From: an uncultured Actinomycetes bacterium
GTDB lineage: Bacteria > Actinomycetota > Acidimicrobiia > Acidimicrobiales > RAAP-2
Direction: 5' to 3'
Assembly (NCBI GenBank): GCA_903825305.1
Contig: CAIKAC010000012.1
Coordinates: 124,001-188,000 of the forward strand
DNA: 64,000 nt
Shown here: positions 1-8,506 of the stretch, piece by piece
Numbering within the stretch: position 1 is the first letter of the stretch
Layout: each line of letters opens with the position of its first letter
Translations under genes and position numbers: made by a program
Notes under the pieces: generated by a model
Seen by the model: only the letters and a program-made list of their open reading frames with translations
Told to the model about the DNA's origin: nothing
Database searches by the model: none

Positions 1-7
1 CTGCATC

Positions 8-118
8 ATGAATTACGTCTACGCGGGCTACCTCATCTCCGTTGTGGTGCTCGGCGCCTATTCGGTGTCGTTGCTGCTTCGCCGTCGGCGTATGCGTAAA
101 CAGCGAGGCGTGAGATGA
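8..118 (+). CDS. ccmD: CcmD-like small membrane protein of heme exporter (System I cytochrome c maturation)
   Basis: A 36-residue protein (ATG at 8, TGA at 116-118). It has one hydrophobic helix at about residues 5-24, followed by a strongly basic tail with four consecutive arginines. This size and layout fit CcmD, which helps CcmC and the CcmAB transporter release holo-CcmE. Its stop overlaps the ATG of the ccmE gene in an ATGA junction, the position expected for ccmD. Sequence identity of CcmD is intrinsically weak, so the call rests on length, topology and neighbourhood. ccmA, ccmB and ccmC would be expected just upstream of the window. An earlier start outside the window cannot be excluded. 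Confidence 0.72.
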   Translation: MNYVYAGYLISVVVLGAYSVSLLLRRRRMRKQRGVR

Positions 119-621
119 GCGAATCGACCAATTCCGGTACTTCCCAAGAAATGAAGCCAGAGCAAGGGGCACCACAAATCGCCACAGGGTCGAAAGTTCG
201 CCCGCGTCTCCGCCTTGCCATGGTGGGCGTGATTTTGTTGCTGGCGGTGGGATTCTTACTCGTGAAAGGTCTTGGAAGTTCGCTTGACTATTTCAAGACC
301 GTCAAGGAAGCCAAGGCATCTGAAACCCAATTGGGAACGTCAGTTTTCCGGCTTGAAGGGGTCGTTGAATCGGGAACGATTTCGCAGACCACCCTGGGTG
401 CTCGATTCACGCTGACCCAAGGTACCAGCTCTATCCGCGTCGTTAATCAAGGTTCGCCACCGCAGCTGTTCAAAGCAACGATGCCGGTAATTGTGGTTGG
501 GCATTTTGCCGCGAATGGCTCGGGAGTATTTGAGTCGAATCAAATCATGGTCAAGCACTCTGCGTCATACATCGCACAACACCCGGGTCGCGTGACCGCA
601 GGGGATGGGTCGAAGAACTAA
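115..621 (+). CDS. ccmE: Cytochrome c-type biogenesis protein CcmE (heme chaperone)
   Basis: A 168-residue protein with a cytoplasmic N-terminus, one membrane anchor (about 35-51) and an extracytoplasmic OB-fold beta domain. CcmE binds heme covalently through a histidine and passes it to CcmF/CcmH. The heme-binding motif is visible near the C-terminus as VKHSASY (His148, Tyr152), equivalent to the KHDENY-type motif of the family. The gene overlaps ccmD by 4 nt and is followed directly by ccmF, which starts at the base after the stop, so the genes are almost certainly co-transcribed. The N-terminus is longer and more polar than in proteobacterial CcmE. Confidence 0.9.
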   Translation: MSESTNSGTSQEMKPEQGAPQIATGSKVRPRLRLAMVGVILLLAVGFLLVKGLGSSLDYFKTVKEAKASETQLGTSVFRLEGVVESGTISQTTLGARFTLTQGTSSIRVVNQGSPPQLFKATMPVIVVGHFAANGSGVFESNQIMVKHSASYIAQHPGRVTAGDGSKN

Positions 622-2646
622 ATGAAAGCACACCTCGGGCAGTTCGGTATTTGGCTCTGCCTCTTGGCGTCGATTGGCGCAACCATCTTGGTGGTCATTG
701 AGCAACTCCGCCGGGCTCGGGGTAAATCAGTAGCTCGCTTGTTTGATGGTCGCTGGCTCATCCCGTTCGCTGTTCTCGGCGCCGGGCTTTCGGTAGGTGC
801 GATGCAATGGGCATTGATTACCCACGATTTTTCGATTGCTTACGTAGCCGCGAACAATGCCTCGGTTACCCCCTTGATTTATTCAATCACGGGTATGTGG
901 TCAGCCTTGGCCGGATCGATACTGCTCTGGGGAACGATTTTGATGCTGCTCATTCTCTCGGTGTTATGGCGCTATCGCCATGAACGCGATGACAGCGTGG
1001 TGGGGTGGGCGACGGCCATCATGCTCGGCGTAGCCGTCTTTTTCTTTGGCCTCATGGCCGGGCCTGCTAATCCCTTCGTGCTTACTCAAGGGGTCATCCC
1101 TACTCAGGGCGCAGGGCCTAATTCCTTATTGCAGAACAACCCACTTGTCGCCATCCACCCACCCTTGCTGTATCTGGGCATGGTCGGATTCACGGTGCCC
1201 TTTGCCTTTGCCATGGCCATGTTGATTACCGGCAGGGTGGATGAGCGCTGGTACGTAGCAACGAGACGCTGGGCGTTGTTTAGCTGGACAGCCTTAAGTG
1301 TGGGGATCGTACTGGGGGCGTGGTGGAGTTACCAAGTTTTGGGATGGGGTGGCTTTTGGGGTTGGGATCCCGTTGAGAATGCAGCACTGATGCCGTGGCT
1401 TTTGGCAACGGCGTATGTCCACTCCATTGTGGTGGAAGAACGAAGGGGTTTGCTGCGCGTCTGGAATTTGAGTTTGGCAATTTCGATTTTCGCGGCGACC
1501 ATTCTCGGAACCTTTTTCACCCGATCGGGAGTTGTTGAATCGGTTCACGCGTTCAGTTCCTCAACCGTTGGACCCTTGTTGCTTGGGTTCTTTGCCCTAA
1601 TTGTGTTTGCTTCGCTGGGCCTGATTGCGTGGCGCGCTGATTCGCTTCGGTCACAAGTTGGACTCGACGCAGCCTTTTCGCGCGAGGGTGCCTTCGTGCT
1701 CAACAACATGCTGCTCGTCGCATTTTGTCTGGTGGTTCTTGCCGGTACTGTTTTCCCCTTGCTCTACGAGGCAATCAAAGGGGGAGTGGTCACGGTCGGT
1801 CCGCCCTATTTCAACGCCATCGGTGGCCCTATTGGCATAGCCCTTTTGGTACTGATGGCGGTTGCACCTCTATTGAGTTGGAGAGTTGCCTCGGGCTCGG
1901 TCGTCATGAAAAGGGTAGAACTACCGGCTTGGATTGCCACAGCGGTGATCGTCATTCTTGTGATCTGCGGCGTGCGCGGCGTGATGCCTCTGTGCGCCTA
2001 CTTCCTTGGGACCCTGGCTGCCGCTACCGCAGTAAGGGCACTCGCCCTCGAGTTCCTCGCGCGTCGTCGTCGCGGTGAATCGGGGTTCCGTTGTCTGTTG
2101 GGCCGAACTGGGGGAGGGATGATCGTGCACATCGGCGTAGTGGTGGTGGCAATTGGCCTCGTCACCTCAACGTCGTATCTTGCCCGGTCTGAAATTGTGT
2201 TCGCTAAAGGCGAAACCGTGGTCTTTCACGGCCACAGCCTCCAATACCTTGGCTTGTCCACCACAACGTCCGCATACAAGACGACGACGTCGGTTGATTT
2301 GCTCATTGACGGATCCCGGGTTTTTAAACCTGGAGTCTCTGAGTTCACGGGAAGAAGTTCCGATCCGGTGGGAACTCCAGCCATCGATTCGAGCTGGAAA
2401 GGTGACGTCTACCTGACCTTTGACGCCATTGGTGGAAGCGGCGGCACCTCAGGTGCTTCTGTCGCAAGCAATCTCAAACCAGGCTCCGTAGCTATTGGTG
2501 TCATCGTGGAGCCACTCTTACCTTGGCTGTGGATCGGCGGATTGATTATTGGTATGGGTGGTCTCTTGGCACTCGTTCGCGATAAGCGACGCCGAAGCAC
2601 AGCGGCACCACGCACCACCGTTCACGACGAATTAGTAGACTCATGA
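622..2646 (+). CDS. ccmF: Heme lyase CcmF/NrfE family
   Basis: A 674-residue polytopic membrane protein that attaches heme from CcmE to apocytochrome c at the outer face of the membrane. The signature WWD domain is seen at about residues 241-260 (GWGGFWGWDPVENAALMPWL). It is preceded by a conserved His179 in AIHPPLLYLG that likely helps ligate heme. Many hydrophobic segments follow, with a large soluble loop at about 530-620 and a final transmembrane helix before a basic tail. The length matches the family (about 640-690). It starts immediately after the ccmE stop and overlaps the next gene by 4 nt (ATGA). Confidence 0.95.
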   Translation: MKAHLGQFGIWLCLLASIGATILVVIEQLRRARGKSVARLFDGRWLIPFAVLGAGLSVGAMQWALITHDFSIAYVAANNASVTPLIYSITGMWSALAGSILLWGTILMLLILSVLWRYRHERDDSVVGWATAIMLGVAVFFFGLMAGPANPFVLTQGVIPTQGAGPNSLLQNNPLVAIHPPLLYLGMVGFTVPFAFAMAMLITGRVDERWYVATRRWALFSWTALSVGIVLGAWWSYQVLGWGGFWGWDPVENAALMPWLLATAYVHSIVVEERRGLLRVWNLSLAISIFAATILGTFFTRSGVVESVHAFSSSTVGPLLLGFFALIVFASLGLIAWRADSLRSQVGLDAAFSREGAFVLNNMLLVAFCLVVLAGTVFPLLYEAIKGGVVTVGPPYFNAIGGPIGIALLVLMAVAPLLSWRVASGSVVMKRVELPAWIATAVIVILVICGVRGVMPLCAYFLGTLAAATAVRALALEFLARRRRGESGFRCLLGRTGGGMIVHIGVVVVAIGLVTSTSYLARSEIVFAKGETVVFHGHSLQYLGLSTTTSAYKTTTSVDLLIDGSRVFKPGVSEFTGRSSDPVGTPAIDSSWKGDVYLTFDAIGGSGGTSGASVASNLKPGSVAIGVIVEPLLPWLWIGGLIIGMGGLLALVRDKRRRSTAAPRTTVHDELVDS

Positions 2647-3200
2647 GCCGGCCACGTCGACTTCGGTTCGTCACCCTAGGGTTGACGGGATTCATCGCAA
2701 TCGTAGTTATCGCCCTCATTGCGTTGCTGGCCTCGCGTGGGCCGGCGTCTGCAATTCCTTTTCAGAGCCCTCTCTTGGGTCAGCAAGCACCTCAGGCCAT
2801 GGCAACCAATCTCTCGGGTGGAACCGTTTCGCTGCGTGCCTCCAATGCACAACCTCTCGTTGTGAATTTCTTCGCGTCGTGGTGTGCCCCGTGTCGAGCA
2901 GAGGCGCCAGAGCTCAATGCCTTTGCCTACGACCAGTCGCTCAAACACCATGGAGCCAAGTTGATTGGGGTGGTGTTCAACGATGCTGATTCTGCCGCAC
3001 AGTCTTTTGCCCGGAGTGAGGGAATTTTGTATACCTTGGTGTCTGACAGTGGGGGGACGATTGCCTCTGCTTACGGCGTGACGTCGCCGCCGACGACGTA
3101 TTTGATCAACACCTCAGGCAAAGTAGTCGAGGCATGGGTTGGCCCCATCAGTGCATCACAACTCGACAAAGCGGTGGCGGCCAAGGGATATAGCTCGTGA
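2643..3200 (+). CDS. ccmG: Thiol:disulfide interchange protein CcmG/DsbE (thioredoxin fold)
   Basis: A 185-residue membrane-anchored thioredoxin (transmembrane helix about 10-31). It reduces the apocytochrome CxxCH motif, or CcmH, before heme attachment. The redox motif FASWCAPCRAEAP contains Cys81 and Cys84, and the cis-proline loop TSPPTTYL lies near residue 149. It overlaps ccmF and ccmH by 4 nt each, so translation is probably coupled. The WCAPC active site flanked by an acidic/Pro stretch (AEAPEL) is typical of CcmG rather than general DsbA proteins. Confidence 0.92.
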   Translation: MSRPRRLRFVTLGLTGFIAIVVIALIALLASRGPASAIPFQSPLLGQQAPQAMATNLSGGTVSLRASNAQPLVVNFFASWCAPCRAEAPELNAFAYDQSLKHHGAKLIGVVFNDADSAAQSFARSEGILYTLVSDSGGTIASAYGVTSPPTTYLINTSGKVVEAWVGPISASQLDKAVAAKGYSS

Positions 3201-3622
3201 CAAAGATCCCGACATGGTTGCGATGGACAACGTTGGTTCTGCTGCTTTGCGGTTCCCTGCTTGTGGGCTCGAAGGTGTTCGATGCCACGCCGCCAACCCT
3301 GGCTCAGCGAGCCACGGCACTTGAGTCTCGGCTGAAATGCCCCAGTTGCCAAGACCTGTCGGTGGCTCAATCCACCTCAGCATCATCACTTGCAGTGCGT
3401 GCTTACGTCGTTGAGCATCTCAATCAAGGATGGAGCGACGACCAAATAGTGGCTGCCTTGGAGTCGCGCTACGGCAATGCCATTTTGCTGACGCCTCCAG
3501 GGGGTGGGCTGAGCAATGTTCTCTGGCTTGTACCGCTTTTGCTGGGGGTTGCCATGATTGGCGTCATCGCTATGTTCATCATTCGCCAACGTCGCCCAGC
3601 GTCGCAGGTGAGCCATGAATGA
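3197..3622 (+). CDS. ccmH: Cytochrome c-type biogenesis protein CcmH (CcmL)
   Basis: A 141-residue protein with an N-terminal membrane helix (about 9-25), an extracytoplasmic helical domain and a C-terminal membrane helix (about 108-130). The family motif LKCPSCQDLSVAQS holds the redox pair Cys48/Cys51, which keeps the apocytochrome cysteines reduced for heme ligation by CcmF. GTG start in a GTGA overlap with ccmG. The 3' end overlaps the following TPR gene by 8 nt. Length and motif are standard for the short, bacterial-type CcmH. Confidence 0.92.
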   Translation: MTKIPTWLRWTTLVLLLCGSLLVGSKVFDATPPTLAQRATALESRLKCPSCQDLSVAQSTSASSLAVRAYVVEHLNQGWSDDQIVAALESRYGNAILLTPPGGGLSNVLWLVPLLLGVAMIGVIAMFIIRQRRPASQVSHE

Positions 3623-4355
3623 TGTCAGTCACATCATGGATGAGATTTCGCTGCTCGAGCGATCCATCGAAGACGCCCGTGTCGAGTTCGAGCGCGGTGA
3701 ACTAGACGAGCTTCGCTACACACAATTGTTGGAGCGGGACCAAGCATCTATCGAGCGTTTGCGTGACGAGCTTCGACGCCTTGAATCGCCGGCATCGTCT
3801 GAGCAAGATCAAGACTCCAATGTCGGGGCACCTCACCATGAGCATGTGGGTCGCTCTCTTTCCCGCGGGTTTGTTTTTTCGGTGGCTGCAGTTGTGGTGA
3901 TCATTGGGGCGCTTGCCATTTGGTTGTCACTCGGATCAGGAAGCTCACCACGTTCTCAACGCGACACCATTGTGTCTTTGCTTAATCGGGCTGATGCAGA
4001 AGTCCAAAACAACAAACCGGCGGAAGCCTTGGTGTTGTACAACCAAGTTTTGAAGATAGATCCCACGCAAAGCCAAGCTCTGGCAGAGTCAGGCTGGCTC
4101 ACGTTCGAAGCCGGAATGGTCGCAGGCTCAAAGCCGCTCATTGCCCATGGAGAATCCCTCGTCCGTGAGGCTTCGAGCGTTGACCCCAGTCTTTATGCCG
4201 CCCATCTCTACCTCGGCGTCATTGAATTGGTGGCCAATCGCGACCCCAAAGCGGCCTTGGCGCAATTCAAGATATTTGAATCACTGCATCCTCCTGCTAA
4301 ATGGCTTTCGCTAGCAACGCCTTATATTTCACAAGCAATGAAAGACCTTACATAA
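3615..4355 (+). CDS. CcmI-like TPR protein, last gene of the ccm operon
   Basis: A 246-residue protein: an N-terminal acidic coiled-coil-prone segment (about 5-58), a single membrane helix (about 85-106), and an extracytoplasmic part with tetratricopeptide-like helices (about 115-240). CcmI proteins chaperone apocytochrome c through a TPR domain and deliver it to CcmF/H. The position directly after ccmH supports this role. The long soluble coiled coil before the membrane helix differs from the two-helix CcmI of proteobacteria, so the symbol is withheld. It ends the operon, and an AT-rich intergenic stretch follows. Confidence 0.75.
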   Translation: MNDVSHIMDEISLLERSIEDARVEFERGELDELRYTQLLERDQASIERLRDELRRLESPASSEQDQDSNVGAPHHEHVGRSLSRGFVFSVAAVVVIIGALAIWLSLGSGSSPRSQRDTIVSLLNRADAEVQNNKPAEALVLYNQVLKIDPTQSQALAESGWLTFEAGMVAGSKPLIAHGESLVREASSVDPSLYAAHLYLGVIELVANRDPKAALAQFKIFESLHPPAKWLSLATPYISQAMKDLT

Positions 4356-4516
4356 GTAAATATTTGGCCAAAAGCCAAGCAATACATAGGTGTTTGGCCA
4401 ATAGTGAAAGTAATTATTTGACTATAAAAAAGCAAATACTGTTGATGTTTATTCCCTAAATAGGGATACCTTGAAGGGGCTCGGTAAGAGCACGAAGTCC
4501 AGACAAGGGAGACATC
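4356..4516 (+). promoter_or_regulatory. AT-rich leader with paired TTGGCCAA palindromes and a CCCTA-AA-TAGGG palindrome
   Basis: A 161-bp spacer, clearly richer in A+T than its surroundings, ahead of the giant secreted protein gene. The 8-bp palindrome TTGGCCAA occurs twice (4364-4371 and 4394-4401), 30 bp centre to centre, about three helical turns. A second palindrome CCCTA-AA-TAGGG lies at 4454-4465. A TTGACT hexamer at 4418-4423 could be a -35 element, but no well-placed -10 is obvious. GGGAG at about 4507-4511 is a reasonable ribosome-binding site. These look like operator sites; no regulator can be named. Confidence 0.45.
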
Positions 4517-7500
4517 ATGTTGCGTCGTCGATTTGCGCTTGGCATTTCCGCGATACTGCTCGCAGTATCAGGAACACTCGTAGGCCTCGGAGCAGGTGAG
4601 GCTGGTGCGGTCGCTGCGCCCAATGATTCTTCTGCGACGTTTAGCTATGCAAGCAGCGCCATTACCTACGGTCAAAATGTTGCCGTAGCTGCCCAAACCT
4701 CAAGTGTGGTCATTGCGGTTACCCCATCGCAAGGTTGTAGCGCAACGGTGGCATTCATTGCGAGTAACGCCTCGGGTTCTCCAGTAAGTGACGCTGGGCT
4801 CTCTGGTTCGGTTGGTCCCTGTGTTGCTGGCACCTACAACGTGACGGTGTCTGCACTGACGACCGGTGGCAACTCCGTAGTGATCCAGGTTACGGCGTCG
4901 GACACCACATCGCTTACGCGCACGCCATTCACCTTTACCGTCCACAATTCAACGCCAGATTCCAATGTCTTCATTCCGCTCCAGGCGCCCGACACGTCGT
5001 GTGGATCAAGTCCCCAGCCCCCCACGGCACACCGACTCAACCCTTCGATCCACCTGGCCGCATTGACGAACCCTTGCTACTCGGGAACATGGGGAACCCC
5101 TATGGGCGTGCTTGCACAAACTGATGCAAACAACCCATCGAGTACCGACTCAATGTCCACCACCTTGGGTGGCGGTTCCGTTTCTTATTTCATCGACACT
5201 GGCTCGAATGGGAATACCTCAGACAGTGGTTGTAGTTTCTCGAACTCCAGCCAATACATCAACGAGACGAACACAGGACACTGCTATGTATACGCGGTGT
5301 ACGACCCCAGCACGACGGGATACAACAGTTACACCACGGTCGACACTGACTATTACTTTGGGCCTATAGATCAGGGATCACTGAGTTTGAGTGGCTCCAC
5401 GCAGGAATGGGAAGTGCCCGTCACCTTGGGGAGCAAGCTCAGCGGCGGCTCGGGTTCAGGAAGTGTGACCTACACCTTGACTGACGCCTCAGATCAGTAC
5501 TGCAGCATCACGAATGGTGTACTCACCGAGCTTGAGCCTGGCACTTGCTATGTCTATGCGGTGAAGGGCAGCGACCCGAATTACAACGAACAGACGTCGA
5601 ACACGGCGACCTACACCTTCACGATTGCAGCGCAAAACCCATCCATTTCAAACAGCGTTCCGCAAGATGTGTGGTGGAACTCGCAAATCCACCTGACTTC
5701 AAATGAGCTTCAGACCACCAATCCGAGCGCTTGGATGACTGGCCAACTGAACTTCGCTGGTTATGGCGATCAATACTGGAACAGCATTTACACCGGACTC
5801 GACAACTTGGGCAGTTACGCGAACAATGTGTTCTCATACGGAACGCCTCAGACCGTGCAGTTTGCTTTGGACACTTGCTACACCGGGATGAGTCCCAATG
5901 GCAATGGTTTGTGCGGGAGCATTGGAAACCTGGAGTCGGCTTCGGATCCGGGCTGCTCCTTGACAGGTGGTGTGCTGACCTATGCGTCGACACCGGCTTC
6001 CTTCATTTGGGCCGCCGACAATGTTGACGGCAAGCCACAAGGCACCTGCGCGGTCTACGCCTATGCCAGCGGCAACAATCTCTACAGCCAATACACGACT
6101 AACGACTACAACATCACCTTCGGGGTTCCTAACACCTACGTCCCGTTTGCGATTCAGGGTACGGACAACCAGTTCTCGAACAACACCTCGTCGGCCTACA
6201 CCTGGAACGTCAACCCCATGTCGGTCGATGTGAGCTCTAGCGTTACCTTGAGTGCGCCGACCACCAATGCTGGTCCCTTGGGAACAGGTCAAACGCTGAA
6301 CTTTGGGCAAAGTGATGGCAGCATCGACTGCGCGGTTCAGGGTAATCAAGTAGTCGATAACTCGTACAACACAGATGGCAGTTTGAAGACTGGTTGGTGT
6401 GAATTCGTTGGTTACTACGACTACCAAACTGGCTGCAACCTTGGCTGTTCGCACCGCATCCATGCATCAAACTCAACGGGCAACGGCTACTGGGAGTCTG
6501 ACGACGCGGTCATTATCTTCTTCGGCGCCGAAACGAACAACTTCAGCGTGGTTGCCAATGCATCACTCGTCACCCCAGAGCCCGGTGCGCACGTTCACGC
6601 CTCGGTGGGCAATGGGAGTTACTACGTTGCCAACTGGGGTCAGGGCGTGAGCTTGGATCCTCAAGGGACCTTTGACACCACGAGTGGCAGTGGAGGCGAC
6701 TACTTCCCATGCTTCCCGGCATGGATTTGGTGTGCGGCAGGTGAGAACCCAACCACGGCGTTCAACACGTGGCCCAATGAAGGGGCGATGCAGTATCAGC
6801 TAGTCACCACGCAGACTGTTCCACAATGCTCGTCTACCAATTCAGGTATCCCATTCATTCCCTGCTCTGACCCGAGTTGTCAATTGACGGGTCGAACGGT
6901 TACCTCCAATGAGCCAGGCACCTGTTTCGTCTATGCCTATCTCAACGGAAACGAGCAGACAGGTCCGGCGCGCTCTTCCAACATCATTCAAATCAACTTC
7001 CAGAACTACCTGTCGCTCTACGCCAATGCCGACAATTACATTTCCAATGACGTCTATGGGTCGAGTCTGGCTGATTCTCCAACGCTCTATACCTATGGCT
7101 TCTGGGGCAACGGGAACAATGTCAGCTTCAGCGTGACATCGGGGTCGTGCACCATCGGCATGCCGAACGTGAACACCAATGTGAGTGGCCCCGGCTCTAG
7201 TGCGTGGGGGACTTCAGGAGTGAGTGCCTCGGTGGCTTCGGGGGGAACCGTCAATAATTGTGTGATTACGGCGTCTTATGTTGATCCGCAGACGGGGAAT
7301 ACGGTGGCATCGAACGAGATCACCATCCAATTCCGACAACCACAGGCAAACCAGCTTGCCCTCACGGGAAATCAGAACCCGGGACCATGGAATACCTCGA
7401 CGAGCACCCTGTCGGTGGTTCACAAGCTCGGTACTGGTGCTGTCTCCTTCGCCATTGCCAACGGTTCTGACCGAACCTGTGCGGTGAGCTCTGAGGGAGT

Positions 7501-8437
7501 CGTGAGCGCAGGCGAATCAGGCAACTGCTTGGTGACCGCTACCGTCGCTGGCGATTCGAACTACCTTGCAGGTACGACGCCGGCATACGAGGTCACCTTT
7601 ACGACCGGTTCGCAGGCCATCACCGTGGAAAACTCGGCCCATCAAACTGCGAGTTCAGCTTCGGTGACATGGAGTCAAGGCGCCACCTATCAGGTGTACG
7701 CATCGAGCACGGGGGCATCCGTGATCACCTTTGCGGCGACGAACAATGGCGTCTGCACTGTGAATGCCACCACCGGATTGGTTTCGATCAATTCAGCTGG
7801 CGTTTGCTACCTCACGGTATCTGCGAGTGGCAATCCCAACTACACACCCCTGACGGCCACCTTTACCTTGAGCGTGCTGCCAGCGCCGCAGACCTTGACG
7901 CTCTATGGCAACGGCAACAAGGGTCTCAACTGGGTGGCCTCGTTGCCCTACGGCGGCACCTTCGCCATCTCGGCCACGACCAGTGCTCCCGGTGAGACCA
8001 TCGCGTATCACACCACGAGTTGGAACATCTGCCAAGTAGACGGCGTCACCGGTGCGGTGACCTCACGCAATCCTGGAATGTGTTATGTCGTTGTGACCTC
8101 CAACGGCAACTCGAATTTTCAAGCCGCGCAAGCGACTTACAACTTGACCATTCGAATCACGAAGACGGCGAGTCTTCGTTTCCGTGGAGCATCTACCACC
8201 TTGTCGGCGCAACAGCGGGCCTCACTTGCCGCAACTGCGCAAGCCATGGTGGCCCAGCACGGCACACACCTCACGGTGATTGCGAGTGGCCCTCATGCCA
8301 GTGCACGGGTGTTGAGCGTCCGTGCCGCCTTGGCAAAGGTGCTCGGAACTCTTGGCGCCAAGGTCAAGTTTGCTTCTCCTGACAAGGGGAGTGACGCTCC
8401 GGCCAATACGGTGATCGTGAGCTACTGGGTCGGCTAG
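4517..8437 (+). CDS. Giant secreted repeat protein with paired-cysteine Ig-like repeats and OmpA-like C-terminus
   Basis: A 1306-residue protein with a Sec-type signal peptide (basic MLRRR start, hydrophobic helix to about residue 30, Ala-rich cleavage region). The body is Ser/Thr/Asn/Gly/Tyr-rich and built from repeats of one plan: a Cys near a beta-strand start, a turn, then a motif like EPGTCYVYA with a second Cys 13-35 residues on. I count at least seven such units, for example around 5240-5300, 5500-5560, 6870-6960, 7480-7560, 7750-7830 and 8030-8100. The paired cysteines likely form disulfides outside the cell. The last 90 residues resemble a degenerate OmpA-like domain (LSVRAAL near the LSxxRA position). 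No sortase signal is seen. Function unknown; a surface or adhesive role is inference. Confidence 0.85.
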   Translation: MLRRRFALGISAILLAVSGTLVGLGAGEAGAVAAPNDSSATFSYASSAITYGQNVAVAAQTSSVVIAVTPSQGCSATVAFIASNASGSPVSDAGLSGSVGPCVAGTYNVTVSALTTGGNSVVIQVTASDTTSLTRTPFTFTVHNSTPDSNVFIPLQAPDTSCGSSPQPPTAHRLNPSIHLAALTNPCYSGTWGTPMGVLAQTDANNPSSTDSMSTTLGGGSVSYFIDTGSNGNTSDSGCSFSNSSQYINETNTGHCYVYAVYDPSTTGYNSYTTVDTDYYFGPIDQGSLSLSGSTQEWEVPVTLGSKLSGGSGSGSVTYTLTDASDQYCSITNGVLTELEPGTCYVYAVKGSDPNYNEQTSNTATYTFTIAAQNPSISNSVPQDVWWNSQIHLTSNELQTTNPSAWMTGQLNFAGYGDQYWNSIYTGLDNLGSYANNVFSYGTPQTVQFALDTCYTGMSPNGNGLCGSIGNLESASDPGCSLTGGVLTYASTPASFIWAADNVDGKPQGTCAVYAYASGNNLYSQYTTNDYNITFGVPNTYVPFAIQGTDNQFSNNTSSAYTWNVNPMSVDVSSSVTLSAPTTNAGPLGTGQTLNFGQSDGSIDCAVQGNQVVDNSYNTDGSLKTGWCEFVGYYDYQTGCNLGCSHRIHASNSTGNGYWESDDAVIIFFGAETNNFSVVANASLVTPEPGAHVHASVGNGSYYVANWGQGVSLDPQGTFDTTSGSGGDYFPCFPAWIWCAAGENPTTAFNTWPNEGAMQYQLVTTQTVPQCSSTNSGIPFIPCSDPSCQLTGRTVTSNEPGTCFVYAYLNGNEQTGPARSSNIIQINFQNYLSLYANADNYISNDVYGSSLADSPTLYTYGFWGNGNNVSFSVTSGSCTIGMPNVNTNVSGPGSSAWGTSGVSASVASGGTVNNCVITASYVDPQTGNTVASNEITIQFRQPQANQLALTGNQNPGPWNTSTSTLSVVHKLGTGAVSFAIANGSDRTCAVSSEGVVSAGESGNCLVTATVAGDSNYLAGTTPAYEVTFTTGSQAITVENSAHQTASSASVTWSQGATYQVYASSTGASVITFAATNNGVCTVNATTGLVSINSAGVCYLTVSASGNPNYTPLTATFTLSVLPAPQTLTLYGNGNKGLNWVASLPYGGTFAISATTSAPGETIAYHTTSWNICQVDGVTGAVTSRNPGMCYVVVTSNGNSNFQAAQATYNLTIRITKTASLRFRGASTTLSAQQRASLAATAQAMVAQHGTHLTVIASGPHASARVLSVRAALAKVLGTLGAKVKFASPDKGSDAPANTVIVSYWVG

Positions 8438-8460
8438 CAAGCAGAGTACAAGTCATGCAG

Positions 8461-8492
8461 CGAGGGTGTCGGCCGAATGGTCGGCACCCTCG
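8461..8492. terminator. Bidirectional hairpin terminator between convergent genes
   Basis: Inverted repeat of two 14-nt arms (8461-8474 and 8479-8492) with a GAAT loop. Twelve positions are Watson-Crick and two are G-T wobbles; the outer arm is CGAGGGTG/CACCCTCG. It sits between the stop of the giant secreted protein and the converging NifS-like gene. There is no run of T on either side, so termination may rely on the hairpin alone or on Rho. Confidence 0.65.
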
Positions 8493-8506
8493 TGCTGCGT
8501 GTGGGC

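Noticed and set aside
5834-6463. 209-codon minus-strand frame inside the giant repeat gene
   Set aside because: It mirrors the repetitive coding strand; no ribosome-binding site, domain or start context supports it.
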